A program made the translations under genes and the position numbers. A stretch of 64,000 bases of DNA from Flavobacterium sp. NG2 (lineage in GTDB: Bacteria; Bacteroidota; Bacteroidia; Flavobacteriales; Flavobacteriaceae), in contig NZ_CP139420.1 in NCBI RefSeq assembly GCF_034119845.1, positions 3,970,001 through 4,034,000 of the forward strand, written 5' to 3'. Shown here in pieces: positions 18,461 through 28,384 of the stretch (positions are counted from its first letter, which is position 1; each line of letters begins with the position of its first letter). The notes under the pieces are model-generated. The model searched no databases. It saw only the letters and a program-made list of their open reading frames with translations, and was not told where the DNA came from.

Positions 18461-19243
18461 ATGAATCCATTTACAAAAACGGCCGTAGTACTTTTTCTAG
18501 CAACACTTTCATTAGCAAGTTGTAAATCATCTAAAGAAGAAGAAAAAAACAAAGAAGAAGAAACTTTCGTTCAAAAAACCGAAAAAGCACACCAAAAAGA
18601 AGCTTTTAGCGCAAAAGAAGCGATACAATTTGACATCCAATTATTATTTGGTGGCCAAGAACGTTTGAACGCTACTGTAACACTTTTAACCAATTCCAGC
18701 AAAGGATTAATTGAATTTAAAAATGGTTCCAAAATTATTACAGACCATGACAAAGTATTTTACTCCTCTGATGTTCCTTCTGAAAAATCGGTTCGATTTG
18801 ACGCTTATACTTGGTCGTATTTCTTTTTATTCCCATATAAAATGAGCGATGGCGGTACTAAATGGGAAAACTATGAAAACAAAGAATCTGATCACGAAAA
18901 ATTTGACAGCCAACGCCTAACATTTGAAGCAGGAACGGGCGACGCTCCTGATGATTGGTATGTGGTTTATTCCAATAAAGAAACCAATTTAATTGAAAAA
19001 GCGGCTTATATTGTCACTGCTAATAAAAACAAAGAAGAAGCCGAGAAAAATCCGCATGCTATAAAATATACAGATTACACAACTATTGACGGCATTCCTG
19101 TGGCAACAAAATGGAGTTTTTGGGAATGGGCAGCTGATAAAGGTTTGACCGAAGAAATTGGAAATGCAACGCTATCCAACATCAAATTCATAAAAGTAGA
19201 TGCCAATACTTTTACCCCTGCTGCCGATTTTAAAACTATCTAA
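18461..19243 (+). CDS. Lipoprotein of unknown function (possibly DUF6503-like)
   Basis: This 260-residue protein has a lipoprotein signal with Cys21 (SLASC) followed by a charged Lys/Glu linker (SSKEEEKNKEEE). The mature domain is beta-rich with repeated Trp and Tyr (AYTWSYFFLFPYKM, DDWYVVYSNKETN, TTIDGIPVATKWSFWEW), a pattern seen in a common flavobacterial lipoprotein group with a LolA/LppX-like outline. I do not recognise a catalytic motif. It stands just upstream of the FAD oxidoreductase, on the same strand with a 40-base gap, and is probably cotranscribed with it. Confidence 0.7.
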   Translation: MNPFTKTAVVLFLATLSLASCKSSKEEEKNKEEETFVQKTEKAHQKEAFSAKEAIQFDIQLLFGGQERLNATVTLLTNSSKGLIEFKNGSKIITDHDKVFYSSDVPSEKSVRFDAYTWSYFFLFPYKMSDGGTKWENYENKESDHEKFDSQRLTFEAGTGDAPDDWYVVYSNKETNLIEKAAYIVTANKNKEEAEKNPHAIKYTDYTTIDGIPVATKWSFWEWAADKGLTEEIGNATLSNIKFIKVDANTFTPAADFKTI

Positions 19244-19283
19244 AATCGATTTCAAAAAGCTATTCACATAATACCACCTATTT

Positions 19284-20579
19284 ATGGAACATATTGTCAT
19301 CATTGGTAACGGAATTTCGGGAGTTACACTCGCCAGACACATTCGGAAACAATCGGATTCTAAAATCACCATCATTTCATCGGAAACAGAATTTTTCTTT
19401 TCGCGTACGGCTTTGATGTATGTTTTTATGGGACATATGAAGTTTGAGCACACACAACCGTATGAAAATGATTTTTGGAAAAAAAACAAGATTGACCTAC
19501 TCCATAAAAAAGTGACCCAAGTTTTTCCAAAAGAGAAATCTATCATTTTAGACGGAAATACAGTTTTTACTTTTGATAAATTAGTCATTGCTACGGGTTC
19601 TAAGTCAAATAAATTTGGCTGGCCAGGACAAGATTTAAAAGGGGTTACAGGCTTATACCACAAACAAGATTTGGAAAACTTAGAACAATGGGCTTCTACT
19701 ACTAAAAGAGCCGTGATTGTGGGTGGTGGCTTAATCGGAATCGAACTGGCTGAAATGCTGCATTCGCGTAAAATCCCCGTGACGTTCTTGGTCCGTGAAA
19801 AGAGTTTTTGGGATGGTGTTTTGCCTTTTGCCGAAAGCCAAATGATTAATCGTCATATTCTAGAACATCATATTGATTTGCGATTAGACAGCAGTTTGAA
19901 GGAAATCATTTCAGACGAAAATGGTCATGCCAAAGCCATTATCACTGACAAAGGCGAAACCATCGAATGCCAAATCGTAGGATTGACCGCGGGCGTTTCT
20001 CCCAATGTGGACTTCTTGAAAGATTCGGGAATTGAATTAGGGCGAGGTGTCAAAGTGAATCGGTTTTTAGAGACCAATTGCAAGGATATTTATGCCATTG
20101 GCGATTGTGCCGAGCAACATGAAGGCATTGATTTACGACGACCTATTGAAGCCGTTTGGTACACGGGTAGAATGATGGGCGAAGCTTTGGCACAAACCCT
20201 CACAGGAAAACGCACTGAATACAAACCGGGACATTGGTTCAACTCGGCTAAATTTTTCGATATCGAATACCAAACTTACGGTTGGGTTTGGGCTCAGCCA
20301 AAGGAATACGAAGCCCAATTGTATTGGGAAGACAAGACAGGCAAAAAAGCCATCCGAATTTCGTATCACAAAGAAACAGGAGTATTCCTAGGCATAAACA
20401 CCTTCGGCATCCGCATGCGTCATGCCTTTTTTGATAAAGTTCTCACTGAAAACAAAACAATTGATTATGTCATTCAACATTTGAATCAAGCCAATTTTGA
20501 CCCTGAACTATACAAAAGTCATACTAAAGAAATTCAATCACAATTCATTAACCAAGGTGTTGAAATTAAAACTGCATAA
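19284..20579 (+). CDS. FAD-dependent pyridine nucleotide-disulfide-type oxidoreductase
   Basis: This 431-residue flavoprotein has an N-terminal FAD-binding GNGISGVTLARHIR, an NAD(P)-binding VIVGGGLIGIELAEML at mid-length, and the second FAD motif IYAIGDCAEQ. The layout matches rubredoxin/ferredoxin reductases and NirB-type proteins rather than disulfide reductases, because no redox CxxxxC is seen after the first motif. The C-terminal 100 residues are an extra domain. It precedes a membrane polyferredoxin by 1 base, so electrons could pass from NAD(P)H to that protein. Its substrate in this context is unknown. Confidence 0.88.
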   Translation: MEHIVIIGNGISGVTLARHIRKQSDSKITIISSETEFFFSRTALMYVFMGHMKFEHTQPYENDFWKKNKIDLLHKKVTQVFPKEKSIILDGNTVFTFDKLVIATGSKSNKFGWPGQDLKGVTGLYHKQDLENLEQWASTTKRAVIVGGGLIGIELAEMLHSRKIPVTFLVREKSFWDGVLPFAESQMINRHILEHHIDLRLDSSLKEIISDENGHAKAIITDKGETIECQIVGLTAGVSPNVDFLKDSGIELGRGVKVNRFLETNCKDIYAIGDCAEQHEGIDLRRPIEAVWYTGRMMGEALAQTLTGKRTEYKPGHWFNSAKFFDIEYQTYGWVWAQPKEYEAQLYWEDKTGKKAIRISYHKETGVFLGINTFGIRMRHAFFDKVLTENKTIDYVIQHLNQANFDPELYKSHTKEIQSQFINQGVEIKTA

Positions 20580-20580
20580 C

Positions 20581-22173
20581 ATGAGTAAATCAATTAAAAA
20601 CATATCGATTGCCTCACACGAGAACAACGGTCTTGACAGCATCCAAAAATCAGGAATTGCTGTTGGTTTAATCGGTTTGTTTATCATGGCGTTGGCGCTA
20701 TTCAATTTTAATTTTCCCAATAAAGAAATTTGGCTGACAGCATCTATAATCGCTATTTTTACAGGAATACTTGTTTATTCGAACAGAACCTACCTGAACA
20801 AACCCGAAGGAATCCAAAATAACCATGTGTGGACATCCGGACTAACAAACAAAGGAACAGTCGCTTGGATGATAGGAATTATTTTGACAACCTTTTATGT
20901 AGTGTTATATTGGTTCCCTAGCTATCTCGGACTGAATTCAGAAGGCGGAACAAATACCGGAATTGTTGGTTTTTTCGACCCGTTGAGTTTGATGTTAAAC
21001 GGAAAACCAGCCAGTCAATGGTTTGTATATGGAACACTTTATACGGTTGCTATTTTAGGATTGGGTTACAAATTCATTTTAAAATACCGTCATAACAAAT
21101 ACCAGTTGGTTCGTACGCTTTCGGTTATGTTTTTCCAGTTGGGGTTTGCTTTTTTAATTCCTGAAATTCTCGAAAAGCTAAATCCTGAGAAAGCTTATTT
21201 TGCCAAAGATTTAAAAAATATGTGGCCGTTGAACTATTACTTTTTTGACGAATGGCATTTAAAAAACCTTATCAATGGTGGCGATTTAGGCGCTTTTATG
21301 TTGATTTTTGGAGTGGCGTTGATTTTTATCATCTCCCCTATCCTTACTTATTTTTATGGTAAACGTTGGTATTGCTCTTGGGTTTGTGGCTGTGGAGGAC
21401 TAGCCGAAACTGCTGGAGATAGTTTCCGACATTTGAGTGACAACTCGGTTAAAGCTTGGAAAATTGAACGCTGGATGATTCATTCGGTTTTAGTATTTGC
21501 CTTTGTGAGTACCATTGCGGTGATATTTACATTTCTTTCTAACAATCCTGAAATGAGCTTTATTACCAGAGACCAATTTGTATGGGGAATCGTTATTTTC
21601 TTAGGAATCTTCACTTCGCTTTTATATGCTTTCAAAAGAAAAGACCTGGATACGGATGCAGTTTACACCATGCTAACTTTAGTAGTCATTATGGTGCTTG
21701 CTATCATAATGAATTATTTTTCGGGCAACCAAAACATCTTTTTTATCGATAGTTATAAATTAAGAGAATGGTACGGTTTTGCTATTGGAGCAGCTTTTAG
21801 TGGTGTGGTTGGCGTTGGGTTTTATCCCATTATGGGAAATCGAGTTTGGTGTCGTTTTGGTTGTCCTATGGCAGCGGTTTTAGGATTGCAACAACGTTTG
21901 TTTTCAAGATTTAGAATCACGACTAACGGCGGTCAATGCATCTCTTGTGGTAACTGCTCAACCTATTGCGAAATGGGAATCGATGTGCGTAGCTATGCTC
22001 AAAAAGGAGAAAATATTGTACGTTCATCCTGCGTAGGTTGTGGAATTTGTGCGGCAGTTTGTCCTCGTGGCGTATTGAAATTAGAAAATGATACGCCTTC
22101 AGGTCGTATCAATGCAAACGAAATCTTATTAGGAAATGATGTGGATTTAATGGATTTAGTGAATCAAAAATAA
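20581..22173 (+). CDS. Membrane polyferredoxin (NapH/NosR/CcoG-like)
   Basis: This is a 530-residue protein. A longer frame opens at 20497 but overlaps the previous gene, and the ATG at 20581 is preferred. There are about nine to ten hydrophobic segments. Two Cys-rich membrane-edge motifs, WYCSWVCGCGG and WCRFGCPMA, resemble those of NosR/NapH. They are followed by two ferredoxin-type [4Fe-4S] motifs, CISCGNCSTYC and CVGCGICAAVCPRG, near the C terminus. Such proteins move electrons across or along the cytoplasmic membrane. Together with the flavoprotein upstream it could feed a reductive or oxygen-dependent step of the arsenosugar-type pathway. That link is inferred from operon position. Confidence 0.85.
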   Translation: MSKSIKNISIASHENNGLDSIQKSGIAVGLIGLFIMALALFNFNFPNKEIWLTASIIAIFTGILVYSNRTYLNKPEGIQNNHVWTSGLTNKGTVAWMIGIILTTFYVVLYWFPSYLGLNSEGGTNTGIVGFFDPLSLMLNGKPASQWFVYGTLYTVAILGLGYKFILKYRHNKYQLVRTLSVMFFQLGFAFLIPEILEKLNPEKAYFAKDLKNMWPLNYYFFDEWHLKNLINGGDLGAFMLIFGVALIFIISPILTYFYGKRWYCSWVCGCGGLAETAGDSFRHLSDNSVKAWKIERWMIHSVLVFAFVSTIAVIFTFLSNNPEMSFITRDQFVWGIVIFLGIFTSLLYAFKRKDLDTDAVYTMLTLVVIMVLAIIMNYFSGNQNIFFIDSYKLREWYGFAIGAAFSGVVGVGFYPIMGNRVWCRFGCPMAAVLGLQQRLFSRFRITTNGGQCISCGNCSTYCEMGIDVRSYAQKGENIVRSSCVGCGICAAVCPRGVLKLENDTPSGRINANEILLGNDVDLMDLVNQK

Positions 22174-22241
22174 GTACAGTTAAATTACAAGAAAGTAGAT
22201 TTGGACTTTCATTTATATAAAATCTAAATTATTATCCGCGT

Positions 22242-22301
22242 AAATCTGCCAAATCTGCGTGCAAATTTTTTCACGCAGATTTTTGCAGATGAGGCAGATT
22301 T
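22242..22301. repeat. Inverted repeat in the 22174-22389 spacer
   Basis: The left arm starts with aaatctgccaaatctgc (22242-22258), identical to 18272-18288. The right arm at 22272-22301 is its inverted copy with a 10-base insertion. It lies just after the polyferredoxin gene and may act as a transcript-end hairpin. It belongs to a dispersed palindromic family. Confidence 0.7.
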
Positions 22302-22389
22302 ATAAAAAAGGATTACAGAAAATTAAAAGGATAAGCACACATTAATCCTTTTAATCTGTGGCTAAAAAAATTAATTTGAGCATAATAAA

Positions 22390-22782
22390 ATGACAAAAGG
22401 ACTTTTTCTGCTTTTAATGATGACTGTTTTCGGAACTTCCGAACAAAAGCAGTATTCGAAAAATTATTATCCAAATGGAAAAATGCAATGTGAAGGTTGG
22501 TTAAGCCAAAACCAAAAGGTCGATTATTGGTTTTTCTATTATGAAAATGGCAATAAAAAAGAAGAAGGACACTATCTTGCCAACAAAAAACAAAAATGGT
22601 GGCTGTTTTATGATTCGAATGAAACCCTTATACGAAAAACCGAATATCAAAACGACAAACCACACGGACTAAACCTCCTCTACAAAGACGGAAAAATAGT
22701 CAAGGCCGAAAAATATAAAATGGGCAGTAAAACAAACGAATGGAACAGCCTTTCGGCCTACCAAAAAGACAACACTAAATGA
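22390..22782 (+). CDS. MORN/YwqK-type repeat protein
   Basis: This 130-residue protein has a short hydrophobic N-terminus that may be a signal peptide (LFLLLMMTVFGTSEQ). It is followed by repeated YYPNGKMQCEGW, YYENGNKKEEGHY and YDSNETLIRKTEY units, each a MORN-like strand pair. Databases often label this family YwqK antitoxin, but no toxin is present and the label should not be taken as function. It overlaps the next glycosyltransferase gene by 4 bases and so is part of that operon. Confidence 0.78.
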   Translation: MTKGLFLLLMMTVFGTSEQKQYSKNYYPNGKMQCEGWLSQNQKVDYWFFYYENGNKKEEGHYLANKKQKWWLFYDSNETLIRKTEYQNDKPHGLNLLYKDGKIVKAEKYKMGSKTNEWNSLSAYQKDNTK

Positions 22783-23468
22783 ATTCAATTGTCGTAATTA
22801 TACCCGCTTACAATGAGGAAAAAGCCATTGGTCATGTTATCAGCGAAATTCCAGATTTTGTAAACGAAATTATTGTAGTGAGCAACAATTCTACTGACAA
22901 CACGATGGCAGTTGCGCAAAAAGCGGGTGCTACGGTTTTATCCGAAAATAAAAAAGGTTATGGTTATGCCTGTTTAAAAGGCTTGGAATACCTCGCCCAA
23001 AAAGAAAACAAGCCCTATATTGTGGTATTCTTAGATGGCGATTATTCTGACTATCCTGAAGAATTAGTAAAACTTACTAATCCAATTATAAACGAAAATA
23101 TCGATTTTGTCATTGGTGCTAGAGTATCCGCTTTACGCGAAAAACACGCGATGACCCCCCAACAAATTTTCGGGAACTGGTTGGCTACTTTTTTAATGGA
23201 ACTGTTTTTCAAAGCTAAATACACCGATTTAGGTCCGTTTCGAGCCATTAAGTACCAAAAATTGTTAGCTTTGAAAATGGAGGACAAAACCTATGGCTGG
23301 ACTGTCGAAATGCAACTGAAAGTCCTCCAACAAAAAATGACTTATATCGAAATTCCTGTGCGCTACAAAAATCGAATTGGAGTTTCCAAAGTTTCTGGTA
23401 CGGTCAAGGGAACTATTATGGCTGGAATCAAAATCATCGGTTGGATTTTTAAATACACCTTCAAATAA
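22779..23468 (+). CDS. Family 2 glycosyltransferase (dolichol-phosphate-mannose-synthase-like)
   Basis: This 229-residue GT2 enzyme has IVVIIPAYNEEKAIGHVI, EIIVVSNNSTDNTMAVA, the DXD-type VVFLDGDYSDYPEE and a C-terminal VRYKNRIGVSKVSGTVKG. It resembles polyprenyl-phosphate sugar transferases without membrane helices. It begins inside the end of the MORN gene and is followed after 3 bases by another GT2. The run of three transferases suggests synthesis of a glycolipid or cell-surface glycan from a lipid-linked sugar. Confidence 0.88.
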   Translation: MNSIVVIIPAYNEEKAIGHVISEIPDFVNEIIVVSNNSTDNTMAVAQKAGATVLSENKKGYGYACLKGLEYLAQKENKPYIVVFLDGDYSDYPEELVKLTNPIINENIDFVIGARVSALREKHAMTPQQIFGNWLATFLMELFFKAKYTDLGPFRAIKYQKLLALKMEDKTYGWTVEMQLKVLQQKMTYIEIPVRYKNRIGVSKVSGTVKGTIMAGIKIIGWIFKYTFK

Positions 23469-23471
23469 ACT

Positions 23472-24953
23472 ATGTTAATACTATCATATATTATTTTAAT
23501 CCTTTACGTTATTTCGATTGTATTGATTTTCTTTTATGGACTGGCACAATTCAACCTGCTACTCAATTATTTGAAAAGTAAAAAACAAAGCGAGAACGCT
23601 CCACAATATGATTTTGAAAAAGGAGACGCCTACCCTTTTGTTACTGTACAATTACCGCTTTATAACGAAAAATATGTAACCGAACGTTTGTTGCGCACCA
23701 TATCCCAATTAGAATACCCGAAATCCAAACTTGAAATCCAAGTACTTGATGATAGTACTGATGAAAGTGTCATCCAAACCCAAGAATTAATTGAAGAATT
23801 AACGCAAACTGGTTTGGATATTGTTCATATAAAGAGAACGAACAGAACTGGTTTCAAAGCTGGTGCGCTCAAAGAAGGCCTCGAAGTTGCCAAAGGCGAA
23901 TTCATCGCTATTTTTGATGCCGACTTTGTCCCTCAAAAAAATTGGTTGTTACTGACCATTCCCTATTTTAAAGATGCTAAAATTGGGGTAGTGCAAACCC
24001 GTTGGGGACATTTGAACCGCAATTATTCGATACTAACTAAGATTCAAGCTTTTGCCTTGGATGCGCACTTTACATTGGAACAAGTAGGTCGCAATTCGCA
24101 ATCCCATTTTATTAATTTTAATGGAACGGCTGGCGTTTGGAGAAAGGATTGTATTCTGGATGCCGGAAATTGGCAGAGCGATACCCTAACCGAAGATTTA
24201 GATCTAAGTTACCGTGCCCAACTTAAAAATTGGAAATTCAAATACCTCGAAAACATTGCAACTCCCGCTGAATTGCCTGCCATCATCAGTGCGGCTCGTT
24301 CACAGCAATTTCGTTGGAACAAAGGTGGCGCCGAAAATTTCTCCAAAAATGCCAAACGTGTTTTAAACTCAGATACTATTTCGTTTAAAACCAAAGCACA
24401 CGGAATTTTGCATTTATTAAACAGCTCGATGTTTTTGGCACTATTTATCATGGCTATATTGAGTATTCCCGTGCTTTTTATCAAACAGCGTTATCCCCAA
24501 TTTGAATACCTGTTTCATTTTTTATTCTTTTTCATTATTACCTCAATCTTGTTTTTTATCAGCTATTGGTTTACTTACAAGAGTATTCATGGCGGTGGTT
24601 TCAAAAATTTCATCCAGTACATTGGTTTGTTTTTTACCTTTTACACCATAGCCATGGGATTTTCATTTCACAATACGGTAGCGGTTTTAGAAGGATTATG
24701 GGGCAAGAAAAGTGAATTTGTACGCACACCAAAATTGAATATCGAAGGTCTTAAAGACAAATGGAAACAAAACAGTTATTTACCCAAAAAGCTATCCAAA
24801 AATGTCTTTTTTGAAGGTTTATTGATGCTCTATTTTTCCTTTGGAATATACAGCGCCTTTTATCTTGGGGATTATAGTTTGTCTTTTTTACACATTATGC
24901 TTAGTATTGGTTATGGTTATGTTTTTGTTCAATCTATTGCTGTTCCCAAATGA
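23472..24953 (+). CDS. Processive membrane family 2 glycosyltransferase (cellulose/mannan-synthase-like)
   Basis: This 493-residue protein has a hydrophobic N-terminal segment (residues 1-30) and a GT2 domain at about residues 50-290 with [42 protein letters not shown] and the QQFRWNKG motif. These are the D, DxD, TED and QxxRW elements of processive synthases. Four or more membrane segments follow. It should polymerise or transfer sugars at the inner membrane. The next gene starts within its stop codon (ATGA overlap). Confidence 0.9.
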   Translation: MLILSYIILILYVISIVLIFFYGLAQFNLLLNYLKSKKQSENAPQYDFEKGDAYPFVTVQLPLYNEKYVTERLLRTISQLEYPKSKLEIQVLDDSTDESVIQTQELIEELTQTGLDIVHIKRTNRTGFKAGALKEGLEVAKGEFIAIFDADFVPQKNWLLLTIPYFKDAKIGVVQTRWGHLNRNYSILTKIQAFALDAHFTLEQVGRNSQSHFINFNGTAGVWRKDCILDAGNWQSDTLTEDLDLSYRAQLKNWKFKYLENIATPAELPAIISAARSQQFRWNKGGAENFSKNAKRVLNSDTISFKTKAHGILHLLNSSMFLALFIMAILSIPVLFIKQRYPQFEYLFHFLFFFIITSILFFISYWFTYKSIHGGGFKNFIQYIGLFFTFYTIAMGFSFHNTVAVLEGLWGKKSEFVRTPKLNIEGLKDKWKQNSYLPKKLSKNVFFEGLLMLYFSFGIYSAFYLGDYSLSFLHIMLSIGYGYVFVQSIAVPK

Positions 24954-26293
24954 GTTCGATGGTTTCAAATAATACTAAATCATACCTATTCCTCAGCCTG
25001 AGTCTGTTTTTGTATGGCTATTTGGGATATTTTTTGGAACGAAAGGAATTTGCGCTTTTGGTTGTTGGATTTGTATTGCTGTTCTTTTGTGCTTATCAAA
25101 TCATTCAATTACAAAAAAATAATACCTCCTTTTTAATAACAACAGCCATTGCTATTCGGTTGCTTTTACTTTTGGTTGTCCCCAATTTATCGCAGGATTA
25201 TTTCCGTTTTATTTGGGATGGTCGTTTGATATTGGAAGGAATCAATCCGTATCTGTATTTACCCGACAATCTAATTTTACAACCCAACTTTACTATTGCA
25301 AATACAGCCGAATTACACCAAGGCATGGGCAGTTTGAGTGCCAGTCATTTCTCCAATTATCCTCCTGTTAATCAATTATTCTTTGCTATTGCTGCTTTTT
25401 TTAGCAACAATACGATTCTTGGTGCGGTCATCGGAATGCGTGTCATTATTATTTTGGCTGATATTGGGACGCTTTATTTTGGAACCAAATTATTGCAACA
25501 ACTCGGCTTCGAGAAACACCGTATCTTTTGGTACATTCTCAATCCTTTAGTCATTATCGAATTGACTGCCAATCTTCATTTTGAAGGAGTGATGTTGTTC
25601 TTTTTAACTTGGAGCCTTTATTTGTTACACCAAAACAAATGGAAATGGGCAGCCGTAATTCTAGCTTTATCCATTTCGACTAAGCTATTGCCTTTACTTT
25701 TATTACCATTGTTTTTACAAAAAATTGGTTGGAAAAAAATCATCTATTTCTACAGTATCATCATCGGACTCAACATCGTATTTTTTCTCCCGTTTCTTTC
25801 GGCTGAATTGATTCATAATTACAGCGAAACTATCGGACTTTGGTTTACAAATTTTGAATTCAATGCGAGTCTCTATTATATCATTCGAGAAATAGGATTT
25901 TGGGTCAAAGGCTATAATATCATTCATACCACGGGAAAAATTATCCCTATAATCATGGTGCTTTTTATCGTGTACCAAGCGCTAATCGGAAAAAACAAAA
26001 CCACAACTCAATTGCTACAAAGTTTTCTGATAGTGCTTACTGTTTATTTTTTAAGTTCCACTACAGTGCATCCTTGGTACATCATTAATTTGGTTTTAAT
26101 TGCTGTTTTCACTCGTTTCAACTATCCCATTATTTGGAGTTTAACCGTAATTTTAAGTTATAGTGCTTACGCTAATGCCACTTCCAAAGAGAATTTCATA
26201 TTGATAGCTGTAGAATATAGTATCGTTATTTTATTCCTAATTTTTGAATTTCGTGATAAATTTCCCTTTAAAAAATCAGTATATTTGGACTAA
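24950..26293 (+). CDS. Multispanning GT-C-type mannosyltransferase-like protein
   Basis: This 447-residue integral membrane protein has about ten to twelve hydrophobic segments. The first external loop contains [25 protein letters not shown], with the acidic pair typical of GT-C enzymes that use polyprenyl-phosphate sugars. It overlaps the processive synthase by 4 bases. It probably adds a sugar on the outer face of the cytoplasmic membrane to a product made by the two GT2 enzymes upstream. The sugar and acceptor are unknown. Confidence 0.82.
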   Translation: MSSMVSNNTKSYLFLSLSLFLYGYLGYFLERKEFALLVVGFVLLFFCAYQIIQLQKNNTSFLITTAIAIRLLLLLVVPNLSQDYFRFIWDGRLILEGINPYLYLPDNLILQPNFTIANTAELHQGMGSLSASHFSNYPPVNQLFFAIAAFFSNNTILGAVIGMRVIIILADIGTLYFGTKLLQQLGFEKHRIFWYILNPLVIIELTANLHFEGVMLFFLTWSLYLLHQNKWKWAAVILALSISTKLLPLLLLPLFLQKIGWKKIIYFYSIIIGLNIVFFLPFLSAELIHNYSETIGLWFTNFEFNASLYYIIREIGFWVKGYNIIHTTGKIIPIIMVLFIVYQALIGKNKTTTQLLQSFLIVLTVYFLSSTTVHPWYIINLVLIAVFTRFNYPIIWSLTVILSYSAYANATSKENFILIAVEYSIVILFLIFEFRDKFPFKKSVYLD

Positions 26294-26317
26294 ACATCAT
26301 TAGAAAGTCAATATACA

Positions 26318-26899
26318 ATGAGTATCGCTATAGAAAACACAAAATCAGCTGTAGAAAGCTGGGTTCATCAATTTGGTGACGAACTCTATTCTTGGGCATT
26401 TTACAAGACCTCTTCCAAAGAAACAGCCGAGGATTTGGTTCAAGAAACCTTTCTAGCTGCCTTCAATAAAATAGATAGTTTTCAAGGTAAAAGCCAACCT
26501 AAAACTTGGTTGTTTGCTATTTTAAACAATAAAGTAATAGATTATTATCGTCAGTCAGCTCGAACAACCAAAAACAACTTTCATCTTACAGAAGATAGCG
26601 GTTTTGAACTTTCTGATGGCTTATTCAATTCAACCGAAAATTGGATTGACAAAAACATAAATCCAGTTTGGGAACAAGACGAGGAACTATTAGACAATCC
26701 AGATTTTAACCTTGTCATGCAATATTGTATGGAAGAGCTACCTCAAAAATGGAAACTAGCCGTTACGGCTAAATATTTATCCAATAACAAAGCAGAGCTT
26801 ATCTGTAAGGAACTGGATATCAAAGCGTCAAACTATTGGCAAATTATTCACCGAGCCAAATTGCTCTTGAAACAATGTCTAGAATCAAAATGGGACTAA
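26318..26899 (+). CDS. RNA polymerase sigma-70 family factor (ECF-like)
   Basis: This 193-residue protein has region 2 near residues 20-90 (LYSWAFYKTSSKETAEDLVQETFLAAF, SQPKTWLFAILNNKVIDYYRQ) and a region 4 helix-turn-helix near the C terminus (YLSNNKAELICKELDIKASNYWQIIHRAKLLLKQCLE). It resembles the TIGR02943 sigma subgroup. The 24-base gap from the transferase gene suggests shared transcription. The small Cys-containing protein downstream may be its anti-sigma partner. Its target genes are unknown. Confidence 0.9.
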   Translation: MSIAIENTKSAVESWVHQFGDELYSWAFYKTSSKETAEDLVQETFLAAFNKIDSFQGKSQPKTWLFAILNNKVIDYYRQSARTTKNNFHLTEDSGFELSDGLFNSTENWIDKNINPVWEQDEELLDNPDFNLVMQYCMEELPQKWKLAVTAKYLSNNKAELICKELDIKASNYWQIIHRAKLLLKQCLESKWD

Positions 26900-26914
26900 C
26901 TAGAGAGACACATA

Positions 26915-27184
26915 ATGAACAAATTAATGCAAATGCTAGTAAAATCTTGTAAAATAACTACGGAGCTAATTGACAAACAACAATTAACACCACTATCTGT
27001 AAAGGAAAAGCTCCAATTACAAACACATAAAGCGATGTGTAAGACTTGTAATGCCTATGAAAAACAATCTAAAATCATTGATAGTTTAATCAACCGATGG
27101 TTTAGATTTAGTGAGACAAATAAAACAGAAAAATTAAGTCCCGAAAAAAAGAACGCAATTATAGACCAAATCAAAAAAGTATAA
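26915..27184 (+). CDS. Small zinc-finger-like protein, putative anti-sigma factor
   Basis: This 89-residue protein lies 15 bases after the sigma factor. It contains HKAMCKTCNAYEKQSKII, an H-x3-C-x2-C arrangement like the zinc-binding motif of ZAS anti-sigma domains. An anti-sigma membrane segment is not present, so it would be soluble. Its position and motif suggest it binds the sigma factor and inhibits it, perhaps in response to redox or metal. This is inference, although the pairing is common in Bacteroidota. Confidence 0.7.
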   Translation: MNKLMQMLVKSCKITTELIDKQQLTPLSVKEKLQLQTHKAMCKTCNAYEKQSKIIDSLINRWFRFSETNKTEKLSPEKKNAIIDQIKKV

Positions 27185-27203
27185 CCCCAAAAAAAAGGCA
27201 TTA

Positions 27204-28145
27204 ATGAGAGCATTAATCATTTCAGGCGGAGGCAGCAAAGGCGCTTTTGCAGGTGGAATAGCCGAATATTTAATCAATGATTGTTGCAACCAATACGAAT
27301 TGTATGTAGGTTGCTCGACGGGCTGCTTATTATTGCCTCATTTAGCTTTGGGCGAAATTGAAAAAATTAAAAAAATATATACTTCTGTTTCTCAAGAAGA
27401 TATTTTCAGTATTTCTCCTTTTATCATCAAAAAAACCAAAGACGGCTACGATACTAAAATTAATCACTTTAATTCTGTATTATCCTTTATCAAGGGCTGT
27501 CCTACCTTTGGCGAAAGCCACAACCTGAGACGTCTTATTAAAAAGAGCATTACTGCCGAGGAGTATAATCGACTACAAGAAGAAAATAAAAAAGTCATCG
27601 TAACGGTTTCCAACCTAACCTTGAACCAAATCGAATATTTTAATTCAAAGGAATGTACCCATGAAGAGTTTTGCGATTGGGCTTGGGCCTCGTCTAATTA
27701 CACTCCTTTCATGAGTTTGTTTAGCAAAGATGGGTACCAATATGCCGATGGCGGTTTTGGGAATTTCGTTCCTATTTCCTGTGCTATCGAAAATGGAGCT
27801 ACCGAAATTGACGTCATCATTCTCGAAAATGAAGTCCAAAATTTGCATTTACCTATAATAAAAAATGCTTTCTCGCTTCTGTTTAGAACTTTTCAGTTCA
27901 TGAAAAACACTAACAACTCTAAGGACATCATCATTGGAAAACTCATTGGTTTAAACCAAAATATCAAAATCAATTTTTACTTCACTCCTGAACAACTCAC
28001 AGACAACCCCTTGATTTTCGACCCCGCCGAAATGACAAAATGGTGGAATGACGGTTATGAATATGCTAAATCCCGCCAACCTGATAGTTTTTGTCATATC
28101 CCTCAAAAAGAGGAAAAAAAACAAGAACAAGAGCAAGAAGATTAA
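27204..28145 (+). CDS. Patatin-like phospholipase family protein
   Basis: This 313-residue protein has the patatin oxyanion motif GGGSKG (residues 8-13), the nucleophile elbow GCSTG (Ser38, with Cys in place of the usual second residue) and DGG (Asp182). These supply the Ser-Asp dyad of lipid acyl hydrolases. The tail is rich in Lys, Glu and Gln. There is no signal peptide, so it acts in the cytoplasm or at the inner membrane. It starts 19 bases after the small anti-sigma-like gene, on the same strand. The lipid substrate is unknown. Confidence 0.88.
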   Translation: MRALIISGGGSKGAFAGGIAEYLINDCCNQYELYVGCSTGCLLLPHLALGEIEKIKKIYTSVSQEDIFSISPFIIKKTKDGYDTKINHFNSVLSFIKGCPTFGESHNLRRLIKKSITAEEYNRLQEENKKVIVTVSNLTLNQIEYFNSKECTHEEFCDWAWASSNYTPFMSLFSKDGYQYADGGFGNFVPISCAIENGATEIDVIILENEVQNLHLPIIKNAFSLLFRTFQFMKNTNNSKDIIIGKLIGLNQNIKINFYFTPEQLTDNPLIFDPAEMTKWWNDGYEYAKSRQPDSFCHIPQKEEKKQEQEQED

Positions 28146-28207
28146 AACAATTAGGGCACAACCCCACTTCCACTCCGTTTCAGTGCGGTCGGGCTATTCG
28201 TTACAAT

Positions 28208-28243
28208 CTTTTTATTATTCCGCTATCGCTACATAATAAAAAG
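28208..28243. repeat. Small palindrome in the 28146-28384 spacer
   Basis: The arms 28208-28218 (ctttttattat) and 28233-28243 are perfectly complementary, with a 14-base loop containing cgctatcgct. The surrounding bases look like an intergenic element often seen in Flavobacterium genomes. It lies just after the patatin gene and may serve as a terminator or repeat element. Confidence 0.55.
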
Positions 28244-28384
28244 AATTTCCACTGCTATCCCTTGTGCAAATTCGTTTGCATAGGAATATTTTGTTTTGAA
28301 TTGTAGTTTTCCTAATACAATGCCAAAGAGTTAATTATAGCCAAAAAAACGTACTAATCCTCCTTTTTGACTAAATTTACAAGT

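Noticed and set aside
22390..22782. Toxin-antitoxin system (YwqK antitoxin label)
   Set aside because: The protein has MORN-like repeats, but no toxin gene is adjacent. The name is a database habit for this family.
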